A DNA stretch of 64,000 nt from Pseudomonas thivervalensis (GTDB lineage: Bacteria > Pseudomonadota > Gammaproteobacteria > Pseudomonadales > Pseudomonadaceae). The notes beneath the pieces were generated by a model. That model saw nothing but the letters and a program-made list of their open reading frames with translations. It had not been told where the DNA came from and searched no databases. Position 1 is the stretch's first letter. Every line of letters starts with the position of its first letter. Both the position numbers and the translations under genes were made by a program. The stretch is from positions 558,001 to 622,000 of the forward strand of contig NZ_LHVE01000007.1 of NCBI RefSeq assembly GCF_001269655.1. Reading direction: 5' to 3'. This document shows, piece after piece, positions 1-6,959 of this stretch.

Positions 1-911
1 ACGCGGTCGAGGCGTTGCGTCTGGGCGCGGCGGATTACCTGATCAAGCCCCTTGAAGACCTCGCGGTGCTCGAGCACTCGGTGCGCCGGGCGTTGGACCG
101 TTCGCGCCTGTTGGTGGAAAACCAGCGTTACCGCGAGAAGCTGGAAACCGCCAACCGCGAGCTGGAAGCCAGCCTGAACCTGTTGCAGGAAGACCAGAAC
201 GCCGGGCGTCAGGTGCAGATGAACATGCTGCCGGTCAGCCCCTGGACCGTCGATGATTTCCGTTTTGCCCACCAGATCATCCCGTCGTTGTACCTGTCGG
301 GCGATTTCGTGGACTATTTCCGCGTTGACGAGCGGCGAGTGGCGTTTTACCTGGCGGACGTTTCCGGCCATGGTGCGTCCTCGGCCTTCGTGACGGTGCT
401 GTTGAAGTTCATGACCACGCGGCTGTTGTTCGAATCCAAGCGCAACGGCACGTTGCCAGAGTTCAAGCCATCGGAAGTCCTTGGGCATATCAACCGAGGC
501 CTGATCAGTTGTAAGCTGGGCAAACACGTCACAATGGTCGGTGGAGTCATCGACGAGGAGACGGGTTTGTTGACCTATAGCATCGGCGGTCACCTGCCGT
601 TGCCTGTGTTGTATACGCCAGACAGTGTTCGTTACCTGGAAGGGCGTGGTTTGCCGGTGGGCCTGTTCAACGAGGCCACCTACGAAGACCACGTGCTGGA
701 ATTGCCGCCGACCTTCAGCTTGACGCTGATGTCTGATGGCATTTTGGACCTTTTGACCGAACCTACACTCAAAGAGAAAGAAGCGGCCTTGCCTGAACGG
801 GTGAGTGCAGCGGGCGGCAGCCTGGAAGGCTTGCGTCAAGTGTTTGGATTAGCCACGCTCGGGGAGATGCCGGATGATATCGCCCTGTTAGTGTTGAGCA
901 GGAACCTTTGA
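1..911 (+). CDS. hsbR: Response regulator with PP2C-type phosphatase domain, HsbR (5' truncated)
   Basis: The gene enters from the left edge, reading in frame from base 3. Only the tail of the receiver domain is present (GAADYLIKP, holding the conserved receiver lysine). A helical linker of about 45 residues follows, then a SpoIIE/PP2C phosphatase domain with LADVSGHG and MSDGILD metal-binding motifs. In P. aeruginosa, HsbR takes phosphate from HptB and acts as kinase or phosphatase on the anti-anti-sigma factor HsbA, steering motility and biofilm choice. The stop overlaps the hsbA start by one base (TGATG), so the two are translationally coupled. The start codon and phospho-accepting Asp lie outside the window. 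Confidence 0.9.
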   Translation, partial: AVEALRLGAADYLIKPLEDLAVLEHSVRRALDRSRLLVENQRYREKLETANRELEASLNLLQEDQNAGRQVQMNMLPVSPWTVDDFRFAHQIIPSLYLSGDFVDYFRVDERRVAFYLADVSGHGASSAFVTVLLKFMTTRLLFESKRNGTLPEFKPSEVLGHINRGLISCKLGKHVTMVGGVIDEETGLLTYSIGGHLPLPVLYTPDSVRYLEGRGLPVGLFNEATYEDHVLELPPTFSLTLMSDGILDLLTEPTLKEKEAALPERVSAAGGSLEGLRQVFGLATLGEMPDDIALLVLSRNL

Positions 912-1393
912 TGAGTACCGGTAGAATCCAGTTCGCCGAGCAGGACGGCACCTTCGTCCTGAAGTTTGTCGGTGAAGTGCGCCTGACCCTGTGTTCGGCG
1001 CTGGATGCGACTATTGAGCGGATCTTCACCGCGCTGAACTTCAGCGCCATCGTGATCGACCTGACCGAAACCCGCAGCATCGACAGCACTACGTTGGGCC
1101 TGTTGGCCAAACTGTCGATCCTGTCGCGGCAAAAGGTCGGCCTGCTGCCGACCGTCGTCACCACCCACAACGACATCACCCGTCTGCTGCAGTCGATGGG
1201 CTTCGACCAGGTGTTCAACATCGTCGGCGACCCTGTGCCGTGCCCGGAATGCCTGGACGACCTGCCTGACCAGGACCAGTCCGAAGAGGAAGTGCGGATC
1301 AAGGTGCTCGAGGCCCACAAGATTCTCATGGGGCTCAACGATTCCAATCGTGAAGCGTTCCATGACCTGGTGAATGCGCTGGAGCGGCCTTGA
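911..1393 (+). CDS. hsbA: Anti-anti-sigma factor, STAS domain, HsbA
   Basis: This is a 160-residue STAS-domain protein. The conserved serine region reads RSIDSTTLGLL, and Ser56 falls at the position known to be phosphorylated in P. aeruginosa HsbA. The family switches partner with its phosphorylation state, binding FlgM or a diguanylate cyclase, and is controlled by HsbR. The ATG at 911 overlaps the hsbR stop; a TTG at 908 is in frame but less likely. The tail beyond residue 105 is acidic and then helical, as in other HsbA proteins. No further gene of the module follows on this strand, and transcription ends at the hairpin at 1571-1606. Confidence 0.9.
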   Translation: MSTGRIQFAEQDGTFVLKFVGEVRLTLCSALDATIERIFTALNFSAIVIDLTETRSIDSTTLGLLAKLSILSRQKVGLLPTVVTTHNDITRLLQSMGFDQVFNIVGDPVPCPECLDDLPDQDQSEEEVRIKVLEAHKILMGLNDSNREAFHDLVNALERP

Positions 1394-1437
1394 GCCTTGG
1401 GCTTTGTGTCGGCTGCACTGGCCTCATCGTCGGAACG

Positions 1438-1535
1438 CCGCCCGGAGCAAGCTCGCTCCCACAGGTTCTGCGTCGTTCTCATAACCGAGCCCAACCGACA
1501 CCCCCTGTGGGAGCGAGCTTGCTCGCGATGGCGTC
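1438..1535. repeat. REPIN (inverted pair of REP sequences)
   Basis: Two REP units in opposite orientation: GAGCAAGCTCGCTCCCACAG near 1445-1464 and its inverse near 1504-1530, separated by about 40 bases. Each REP can fold as a hairpin and the pair can fold together. It lies in the 3' region of hsbA, before the terminator. Confidence 0.85.
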
Positions 1536-1570
1536 TATCGATCCACCACACCCCTTAAGCCAAGCCGCAT

Positions 1571-1606
1571 AAAAAAGGGCGAACCCAATCAGGTTCGCCC
1601 TTTTTG
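1571..1606. terminator. Bidirectional Rho-independent terminator between hsbA and tal
   Basis: A perfect nine-base stem, GGGCGAACC / GGTTCGCCC, with loop CAATCA is flanked by an A-run on the left and a T-run on the right. It can therefore end both the plus-strand hsb transcript and the minus-strand tal transcript. Confidence 0.9.
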
Positions 1607-1624
1607 CATGCCTGCTGAATCAGC

Positions 1625-2551
1625 TCAAAGCTTGGCTTGCAGCAACGCCTCCAGCTTCTCCTGGTCCCGGGCAAACTGACGAATACCTTCGGCCAGTTTC
1701 TCGGTCGCCATGGCGTCCTCGTTGGACAACCAGCGGAACTGCGCTTCGTTGAGGATCAAGCGCGCCTCGCCGGCTTGCCCTGGCGCCAGCTTGCGCTCCA
1801 GCTTGCCTTCGTCGGTGGCGAGTTTTTCCAGCAGGTCCGGGCTGACGGTCAAGCGGTCGCAGCCAGCCAGTTGCTCGATCTGGTTGAGGTTGCGGAAGCT
1901 TGCACCCATGACCACGGTCTTGTAGTCATTGGCCTTGTAGTAATTGTAGATGCGCGTTACTGACTGCACGCCTGGATCATCCGCGCCGGTGTAGTCGTTG
2001 CCATTGGCTTTCTTGTACCAGTCGTAAATACGGCCCACGAACGGCGAAATCAGGAACACCCCGGCATCGGCACAGGCCGCGGCCTGGGCGAAGGAGAACA
2101 GCAGCGTCAGGTTGCACTGGATGCCTTCACGCTCCAGTTGCTCGGCCGCGCGAATGCCTTCCCAGGTGGAGGCAATCTTGATCAGAACGCGATCCCGGCC
2201 AATACCGGCCTTTTCGTACAGATCGATCAGACGATGCGCACGCTTCAACATGGCTTCGGTGTCGAACGACAGGCGCGCATCCACTTCAGTGGAAATACGC
2301 CCCGGAATCACTTTCAGAATCTCTTGCCCAACCGCCACGGCAAAACGGTCGCTGGCCAAGCCCACATCGCCCTTGCAGTCCGCCACGCAGGCGTTCAGTT
2401 GCTCGGCATAGCCATGAATGGCCGACGCCTTGAGCAGCAGGGAAGGGTTGGTGGTCGCGTCCACGGGTTTGACGCGGGCGATGGCCTCGAAGTCGCCAGT
2501 ATCGGCCACAACGGTAGTGAACTGTTTGAGTTGTTCCAGCTTGGAAGTCAT
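1625..2551 (-). CDS. tal: Transaldolase, TalB type
   Basis: Transaldolase of the pentose phosphate pathway moves a dihydroxyacetone unit from sedoheptulose 7-phosphate to glyceraldehyde 3-phosphate. The 308-residue length fits TalB. Visible motifs are [10 protein letters not shown] near residue 31 and the Schiff-base lysine in IKIASTWEG (Lys125). I chose the ATG at 2551 because [11 protein letters not shown] is the usual family N-terminus; the reading frame stays open upstream to 2608 but that extension is not family-like. A purine-rich stretch, AGGACAGAGC, precedes the start. The gene is transcribed alone toward a shared terminator at 1571-1606. Confidence 0.95.
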   Translation of the reverse strand: MTSKLEQLKQFTTVVADTGDFEAIARVKPVDATTNPSLLLKASAIHGYAEQLNACVADCKGDVGLASDRFAVAVGQEILKVIPGRISTEVDARLSFDTEAMLKRAHRLIDLYEKAGIGRDRVLIKIASTWEGIRAAEQLEREGIQCNLTLLFSFAQAAACADAGVFLISPFVGRIYDWYKKANGNDYTGADDPGVQSVTRIYNYYKANDYKTVVMGASFRNLNQIEQLAGCDRLTVSPDLLEKLATDEGKLERKLAPGQAGEARLILNEAQFRWLSNEDAMATEKLAEGIRQFARDQEKLEALLQAKL

Positions 2552-2729
2552 GAGCGTGCTCTGTCCTATGGGTCTGTTGACATTACCCGAGGGCCGGCAG
2601 CCACTCAAGGGCGTGAAGAGGTATCGACGGGCCCCAGCGGCAACAACCTGAAAACGGCTGTTTGAAAGGCCGGGGCGGTATCGGTAGATACGATGCCAAA
2701 ACCGCCCGCAGGTTCAAAGCAAGTGACGG

Positions 2730-3716
2730 TTAACGCCCCTCCAGCAACTGCCCCGCCTGATCGAGCAAGGCCAACGGATCCTTGGTCTTGTGAATGTCCA
2801 CCGACAACAACTGCCGAAACCGCCGCGCCCCCGGGAACCCTGTACCCAGGCCCAATACGTGACGAGTGATGTGATGCATCGCCCCGCCAGCGGCCAGGTG
2901 ATCGGCGATATACGGCCGCAACTGCGCCAGCGCCTCGGCCCGGGTGATGACTGGCGCGGTACTGCCGAACAGCTGTTGATCGACTTCGGCCAGCAGATAC
3001 GGGTTGTGATAGGCCTCGCGCCCCAGCATCACACCGTCGAACGTCTGCAGATGCTCGTGGCAGGCCTCCAGCGTCTTGATCCCACCGTTGAGCACAATCT
3101 CCAACTCCGGAAAATCCGCCTTCAACCGCGCGGCTACGTCATAACGCAGCGGCGGGATGTCGCGATTTTCCTTCGGCGACAACCCCTCCAGAATCGCAAT
3201 CCGCGCATGCACGGTAAAACTCGTGCAATCGGCCTCACGCACCGTCCCGACAAACTCACACAGTTGTTCGTAACTGTCCCGCCCATTGATCCCTATGCGA
3301 TGCTTGACCGTCACCGGAATCGACACCGCATCACGCATCGCCTTCACACAATCGGCCACCAAGTCTGGATGACCCATCAGGCAGGCGCCGATCATGTTGT
3401 TCTGCACCCGGTCGCTGGGGCAGCCGACGTTCAGGTTTACTTCGTCGTAACCGTGTTCCTGGGCCATACGGGCGCAGGCGGCCAGGTCGGCTGGGACGCT
3501 GCCGCCTAGTTGCAGGGCTAGCGGGTGTTCGGACTCGTGGTGGCGTAGGAAACGTTCGTGGTCGCCGTTGAGTAGGGCGCCGGTGGTGACCATTTCGGTG
3601 TAGAGCAGGGCGTGTTTGGAGAGGATGCGTAGGAAGAAGCGACAGTGGGCGTCGGTCCAATCCATCATCGGCGCGACGGAGAAGCGGCGGGAGAGCGGGG
3701 CAGTTTGTAGGGGCAT
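2730..3716 (-). CDS. dusA: tRNA-dihydrouridine(20/20a) synthase DusA
   Basis: An FMN- and NADPH-dependent enzyme that reduces uridines 20 and 20a in the tRNA D-loop. The 328-residue protein shows the flavin-binding N-terminus (VAPMMDWTD), the catalytic cysteine in NVGCPSDRVQ (Cys99), and the DusA-specific stretch HARIAILEGLSPKENR followed by IPPL. The C-terminal helical tRNA-recognition domain is complete. It starts at an ATG with no overlapping neighbour. The ~195 bp upstream hold no gene and separate this core gene from the accessory patch at 3913-6418. Confidence 0.95.
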   Translation of the reverse strand: MPLQTAPLSRRFSVAPMMDWTDAHCRFFLRILSKHALLYTEMVTTGALLNGDHERFLRHHESEHPLALQLGGSVPADLAACARMAQEHGYDEVNLNVGCPSDRVQNNMIGACLMGHPDLVADCVKAMRDAVSIPVTVKHRIGINGRDSYEQLCEFVGTVREADCTSFTVHARIAILEGLSPKENRDIPPLRYDVAARLKADFPELEIVLNGGIKTLEACHEHLQTFDGVMLGREAYHNPYLLAEVDQQLFGSTAPVITRAEALAQLRPYIADHLAAGGAMHHITRHVLGLGTGFPGARRFRQLLSVDIHKTKDPLALLDQAGQLLEGR

Positions 3717-3912
3717 TGGGAATCTGAATCAGCGAGGCGGATGGGACAGTTTATCAGGGAAGGGCAGAACGTGTTGGGAGAGCAATGTTTCCCTACTGTG
3801 TAGATCTGAAAAAGCCTCACAGACGCCGCCGTCCTGCGGGTAAATGTGGGATATGGAGTGGCATCACGTTGATCTCACACCGAGGATCAAAGCAAATGAG
3901 ACTGCCCCATTC

Positions 3913-4635
3913 TCACTGCCCCATGCTTATGCTGATTATGGTTTCGGTTTGGATGTCTACCAAGCTCAATGCGCCGTCGGAAAATGAGCAGCCGGTGTCG
4001 ATATAAACGACGTTGCCCAGGCGTATAACACTGGGTACTGTTGAGTGCCCAACATAGAGCCGATCTATCCCTTTAATGGAAGTGAGGTCTTGTTGCTCGA
4101 TTTTCTCTCTTGCATACAGCGCTGTTTTCAAGGCTTGTCGCTGATGTGGCTCCCCAGAACTTCCAGTGATAGCGTCTTTGGCTTCCTGCCATCCATCGTC
4201 ACTTCGGATGACAGGAATTTCAGCATGAACTATTCCAATTGTTTGATCGCTTGGTAAATTGATTTCAATGATCAATGGAAGTGCTTGCAGGGCTTTTGAT
4301 AGTTCTTGCTGAATGTCGGGTTGTAACTCGTAGAGCCAGGCGCCACCGTTTCGGATATGTCGGGGTATGTCTCCATAGCCGGAGATGCAGTCAATAAGCA
4401 TCTGTTCGTGATTGCCGCGTACGGCGTGGAACCAAGGCTTCTCAAGCCAGTTCAATACATCTATGGAGTCGGGGCCTCGGTCGATGAGGTCTCCCACGGA
4501 AAAAATACGATCCAGCTCGGTATTGAAATCCAGCTTGTTTAAGGCTGCTGTTAGAAGTTTGAAATGCCCGTGAATGTCGCCCACCACAAAGTCGCGACCT
4601 TTTTTGTTGGGTGGGAATGATTTCGTCCTGTACAT
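3913..4635 (-). CDS. PPP-family metallophosphoesterase (lambda/PrpA-like protein phosphatase)
   Basis: This 240-residue protein has the full phosphoesterase signature: GDIHG (19-23), GDLIDRG (48-54) and GNHE (74-77), then a later VGHS and an HAE motif for the second metal site. Such enzymes remove phosphate from Ser/Thr/Tyr residues; some act on Ap4A. Length and motif spacing match the bacterial PrpA/PrpB and lambda phosphatase group. The base composition is visibly more AT-rich than flanking genes, suggesting acquisition. It lies next to a Fic toxin gene on the same strand, with 93 bases between them. The substrate cannot be read from the sequence. Confidence 0.8.
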   Translation of the reverse strand: MYRTKSFPPNKKGRDFVVGDIHGHFKLLTAALNKLDFNTELDRIFSVGDLIDRGPDSIDVLNWLEKPWFHAVRGNHEQMLIDCISGYGDIPRHIRNGGAWLYELQPDIQQELSKALQALPLIIEINLPSDQTIGIVHAEIPVIRSDDGWQEAKDAITGSSGEPHQRQALKTALYAREKIEQQDLTSIKGIDRLYVGHSTVPSVIRLGNVVYIDTGCSFSDGALSLVDIQTETIISISMGQ

Positions 4636-4728
4636 GTTCAGTGCTTCAGCAGATGTTGATTGGCGGTGACTTTATCACTTGGTGAAATAAACCGTAAGGC
4701 GGTGAGCGAAGGAATAACGTTTGTACGA

Positions 4729-5328
4729 TCAAGCTTGAATCGCCTGCCCGATACACTTCTCAAAAACCTGCTCCATAGGCTCCATGACCCCGTTATAAGC
4801 CGCAATGTTGGCAAAGATCCACTCGTCCTTCTCAATCCCCCACCAACTGATTTCAAACCCGACATTCATGATGAGGTGTTCAAACAGAATCCGCTGCGCA
4901 CGGCCATTGCCTTCGCGGAATGGGTGTACGACGTTGATGTCGGAATAGGCCTCTGCCACAACGACTATCAGCTCAGCCCGCGCCATGCCCTCGAACCAGT
5001 TTGCTGCGGCCATGTTGGCGAAGATCTTATTGGCTTCCTTCTCCATGTACTCAGGTTGGCAAAAGCGGGTGGCTTGTTTGGACATGCCGACGGTGCGCAG
5101 CTCTCCGGCCCATTCGAACAGGTCAGAAAAAAGAATTCGATGAATGTTTTGAAGGTAGGTCAGGCTGTGGGGAGGAGGGCTGAACTCGACGTTGTCCGCT
5201 GCGATGGCCGAGAGCTGTTGTTCGGCTTCGCTCAGGGTCGGTTCGTCTCGAATATCGAGTTTGTTGCGAAGGACAGTGGAGCCGGGATAGCAATAAGCGT
5301 CTTCACCGACTCCATATTTGTCAGCCAT
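4729..5328 (-). CDS. fic: Fic-domain protein, class I Fic toxin
   Basis: Fic proteins transfer AMP (or another nucleotide group) from a nucleotide to a hydroxyl side chain of a target protein. This 199-residue protein carries a complete, apparently active motif, HPFREGNGRAQR (residues 135-146). The Fic N-terminal segment YPGSTVLRNK is present near residue 14. There is no inhibitory helix inside the protein; instead a 56-residue partner is encoded immediately upstream, and the two genes overlap by one base (TGATG). That layout is the class I Fic toxin-antitoxin arrangement, as in E. coli fic-yhfG. The target is unknown. Confidence 0.88.
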   Translation of the reverse strand: MADKYGVGEDAYCYPGSTVLRNKLDIRDEPTLSEAEQQLSAIAADNVEFSPPPHSLTYLQNIHRILFSDLFEWAGELRTVGMSKQATRFCQPEYMEKEANKIFANMAAANWFEGMARAELIVVVAEAYSDINVVHPFREGNGRAQRILFEHLIMNVGFEISWWGIEKDEWIFANIAAYNGVMEPMEQVFEKCIGQAIQA

Positions 5329-5498
5329 CAGGTTCTGGTCTGGGTAAAGGCCTTCAAGACCTCTTCACGCGTTGGCATTTTGCGTTCGCCGTCGGCGAAG
5401 GTCGTTTTGAAACCTTCCAGACGGAGGCTGGCCGCGTAGTTGGATCTACGCGTCCTGGCGGCATAGGCCTTTTTGGTCTCAAGGCTGACATTGCCCAT
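5328..5498 (-). CDS. YhfG-like antitoxin of the Fic toxin
   Basis: A 56-residue protein, read directly from the sequence, begins MGNVSLETKKAYAAR and ends AFTQTRT. It contains SNYAASLRLEGF, which resembles the matching segment of E. coli YhfG and fits the Fic inhibition motif (S/T)xxxE(G/N): Ser24-LRL-Glu28-Gly29. In class I systems this glutamate reaches into the Fic active site and blocks productive ATP binding. Its stop overlaps the fic start, so both are made from one message with the antitoxin first. The basic N-terminal half is consistent with a helix. The family assignment is by eye. Confidence 0.8.
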   Translation of the reverse strand: MGNVSLETKKAYAARTRRSNYAASLRLEGFKTTFADGERKMPTREEVLKAFTQTRT

Positions 5499-5792
5499 GG
5501 GCTGGACCTCAAATCGCGCTGGTGGGCGGATTATAGCCCATCCCGCAGACGTGGCCTATGTTGCGGCTCGGGCGAAAGGCGTGAGCACTTATTCGTTTCG
5601 AGATTTTTCTTTGTGCTCGTAGCTGCGCTGCCCAATCCATCGCCGGACACCCCCATCGGAAATTTCCCTCAAGACGCGTCGCTCCCCGCTGACTATCCAC
5701 CGCATCACCCCGTGCGCTAAGTTTTCCCCGTCGCTGCAAATTCAGCGGCAGGGTGTGGAAGCCCTCTTCACTAAGACGCGTAGCGTCGCAAA
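5499..5792. other. Gene-poor region upstream of the folded leader
   Basis: I see no convincing gene here. There is an open frame on the minus strand (5509-5739) but it has no clear ribosome site and a composition unlike a folded protein. The stretch holds several short hairpins: CGCTG...CAGCG at 5732-5747 and GACGC-GTA-GCGTC at 5775-5787. These precede the larger fold at 5793-5911 and may belong to the same transcript. Confidence 0.4.
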
Positions 5793-5911
5793 ATTTAAAG
5801 CAGGCGCTTTTCTTATGTCTGCTGTTAAATTATGGCGGCTGTACGCGGGGCGTCTTCGGACGCGCCGAGATCCTTAGTGCTCGGACCTTCCACACCCGCG
5901 TACAGCTGCCA
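5793..5911 (+). ncRNA. Structured leader RNA with three-way junction
   Basis: Three nested structures are visible. A 17-base stem pairs 5833-5849 (TGGCGGCTGTACGCGGG) with 5895-5911, with one G-U pair. Inside it sit a hairpin with a C(UUCG)G tetraloop (stem 5850-5854/5859-5863) and a second hairpin CCGAG/CTCGG (5865-5869/5880-5884). Together they form a three-way junction. Just upstream, 5793-5804 pairs with 5819-5831 apart from one bulge. The element ends about 53 bases before the next start codon, so it would lie in its 5' leader. No known riboswitch class was recognised. Confidence 0.6.
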
Positions 5912-5964
5912 CCCATCATGTGGAAGTGATGTCGGCAGATTTTTTCTCACTAAGGAATCAGCCA

Positions 5965-6135
5965 ATGAAAAAGCTCACCCCTAACCCTCCGAAAACCACA
6001 ACCAATCCAAGGTGGCTTTCGTCTAGCGTCATCCAAGAATCTTTCCTGCCAAATATCCGAATTTCGATCCCGAATTCGCTCCCTTTGCCAGCGGCGTCCC
6101 AATCCGCCACTGACCTCCCATCCCTGCAGGAGTAA
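5965..6135 (+). CDS. Small protein of unknown function, MKKLTPNPP start
   Basis: A 56-residue frame with a good ribosome site (TAAGGA, 8 bases before ATG). The N-terminus MKKLTPNPPKTTTNP resembles the opening of a family of small Pseudomonas proteins annotated as DUF6124, but the rest, rich in Ser, Pro and Leu, does not look like their helical body. It may be a decayed or frameshifted member, a short leader-type gene, or a genuine small protein. It lies directly behind the structured leader RNA and 7 bases before the next gene. The resemblance is from memory. Confidence 0.4.
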   Translation: MKKLTPNPPKTTTNPRWLSSSVIQESFLPNIRISIPNSLPLPAASQSATDLPSLQE

Positions 6136-6142
6136 CCCCCTC

Positions 6143-6418
6143 ATGTCCCGTTACATGCCCATCACCGGTATCGAAAACAACTTCCACGCGCTCCTGATCG
6201 ACACAGAAGCGCCGTTGGACGTGCTGCACGATACCGCCGCTTACCGCATCGCCGCTGTAACCCAGTTGCTGGAAAACCTCGCCATGCGTTCCGACATCAG
6301 TACGGATGCCGTGATACTCCATGATTTTGCCCAAGTGCTAGCGATCCCACTGCGCGATGGGTGTGATTTGCTGGATGTGATTGGGCGGCGATTGCAGGCG
6401 CAGGTGTTGGCGTCGTAA
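6143..6418 (+). CDS. Small helical protein of unknown function (DUF3077-like)
   Basis: A 91-residue protein with a clear ribosome site (GCAGGAG before ATG). The middle part, ALLIDTEAPLDVLHDTAAYRIAAVTQLLENLA, followed by a second helical stretch, resembles the small Pseudomonas proteins grouped as DUF3077 or DUF6124 (a short strand, then helices). No catalytic or membrane motif is seen. It probably shares a transcript with the preceding 56-residue frame and with the folded leader. A hairpin follows directly after its stop. Function is unknown. Confidence 0.6.
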   Translation: MSRYMPITGIENNFHALLIDTEAPLDVLHDTAAYRIAAVTQLLENLAMRSDISTDAVILHDFAQVLAIPLRDGCDLLDVIGRRLQAQVLAS

Positions 6419-6426
6419 GGGAAGTG

Positions 6427-6446
6427 GGCGACCTCACGAGGTCGCC
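6427..6446 (+). terminator. Hairpin after the small helical protein gene
   Basis: GGCGACCT and AGGTCGCC pair perfectly around the loop CACG, eight bases after the stop codon. The T-run behind it is poor (TGCACTGTCTTG), so termination may be partial. Confidence 0.55.
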
Positions 6447-6483
6447 TGCACTGTCTTGCTCATCACCCTTTGCAGTCGGCAAC

Positions 6484-6577
6484 CCTGTAGGAGCGGGCTT
6501 GCTCGCGAAAGCGGTGGGTCAGTTGTTGGGGATGTTGGATGTGATGCCGTTATCGCGAGCAAGCTCGCTCCCACAGG
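6484..6577. repeat. REPIN
   Basis: An inverted REP pair: left unit 6484-6512 (TGTAGGAGCGGGCTTGCTCG...) and right unit 6549-6577 (CGCGAGCAAGCTCGCTCCCA). The left unit carries two changes from the common version. It lies between the small-protein locus and the metal-efflux operon. Confidence 0.8.
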
Positions 6578-6605
6578 TTGGTCGGCGTTTCGATGGGTTT
6601 GCTTG

Positions 6606-6624
6606 TATCCTCCCTGGGGGGATA
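6606..6624 (+). promoter_or_regulatory. Candidate operator for the RcnR/CsoR-type repressor
   Basis: TATCCTCCC-T-GGGGGGATA is an inverted repeat (8 of 9 positions) around a C/G tract, placed 41 bases before the repressor start. Operators of the CsoR/RcnR family are typically G/C tracts flanked by AT-rich inverted repeats. The role is inferred from position and form. Confidence 0.55.
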
Positions 6625-6664
6625 GGATGGTGGCGTAAATTCATCGAAATCCAGGGCTCAAACC

Positions 6665-6952
6665 ATGACTGAGCACGACCACGAACATCCCCACCAAAGC
6701 CATGCGGCGATCGTCAAGCGTCTCAAGCGGGCGGACGGTCATTTGCGCAGCATCATCACGATGATCGAAGAGGGGCGTGAGTGCGTGGATATCGCCCAGC
6801 AGTTGCACGCGGTGGAAAAAGCGGTGTGCCAGGCCAAGCGGACGTTGATCCAGGATCACATCGATCACTGCCTGGAGGACACCGTTTCGTCGTTGAATAA
6901 AGGCGAGCGCGCGCCGCTGGAAGCTTTCAAACAAATCACCAAGTACCTCTAG
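6665..6952 (+). CDS. Metal-sensing CsoR/RcnR-family repressor
   Basis: A 95-residue all-helical repressor of the DUF156 family. Cys40, His65 and Cys69 have the same spacing as the metal ligands of copper-sensing CsoR and nickel-sensing InrS, and the N-terminus is His-rich (HDHEHPHQSH). His8 lies 32 residues before Cys40, as does the extra His ligand of InrS, so nickel or cobalt sensing is more likely than copper or formaldehyde. Such repressors leave the DNA when metal binds. The gene is 7 bases before a NiCoT-type exporter, forming a self-regulated efflux operon. It could equally be called DmeR-like. Confidence 0.82.
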   Translation: MTEHDHEHPHQSHAAIVKRLKRADGHLRSIITMIEEGRECVDIAQQLHAVEKAVCQAKRTLIQDHIDHCLEDTVSSLNKGERAPLEAFKQITKYL

Positions 6953-6959
6953 GCCCGAC

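Noticed and set aside
5509..5739. 76-codon minus-strand frame upstream of the folded leader
   Set aside because: No ribosome site, no domain, and it lies in a region of hairpins; better explained as non-coding.
6665..6952. Formaldehyde sensor FrmR
   Set aside because: No formaldehyde dehydrogenase is nearby; the neighbour is a NiCoT exporter and the N-terminus is His-rich, which favours metal sensing.
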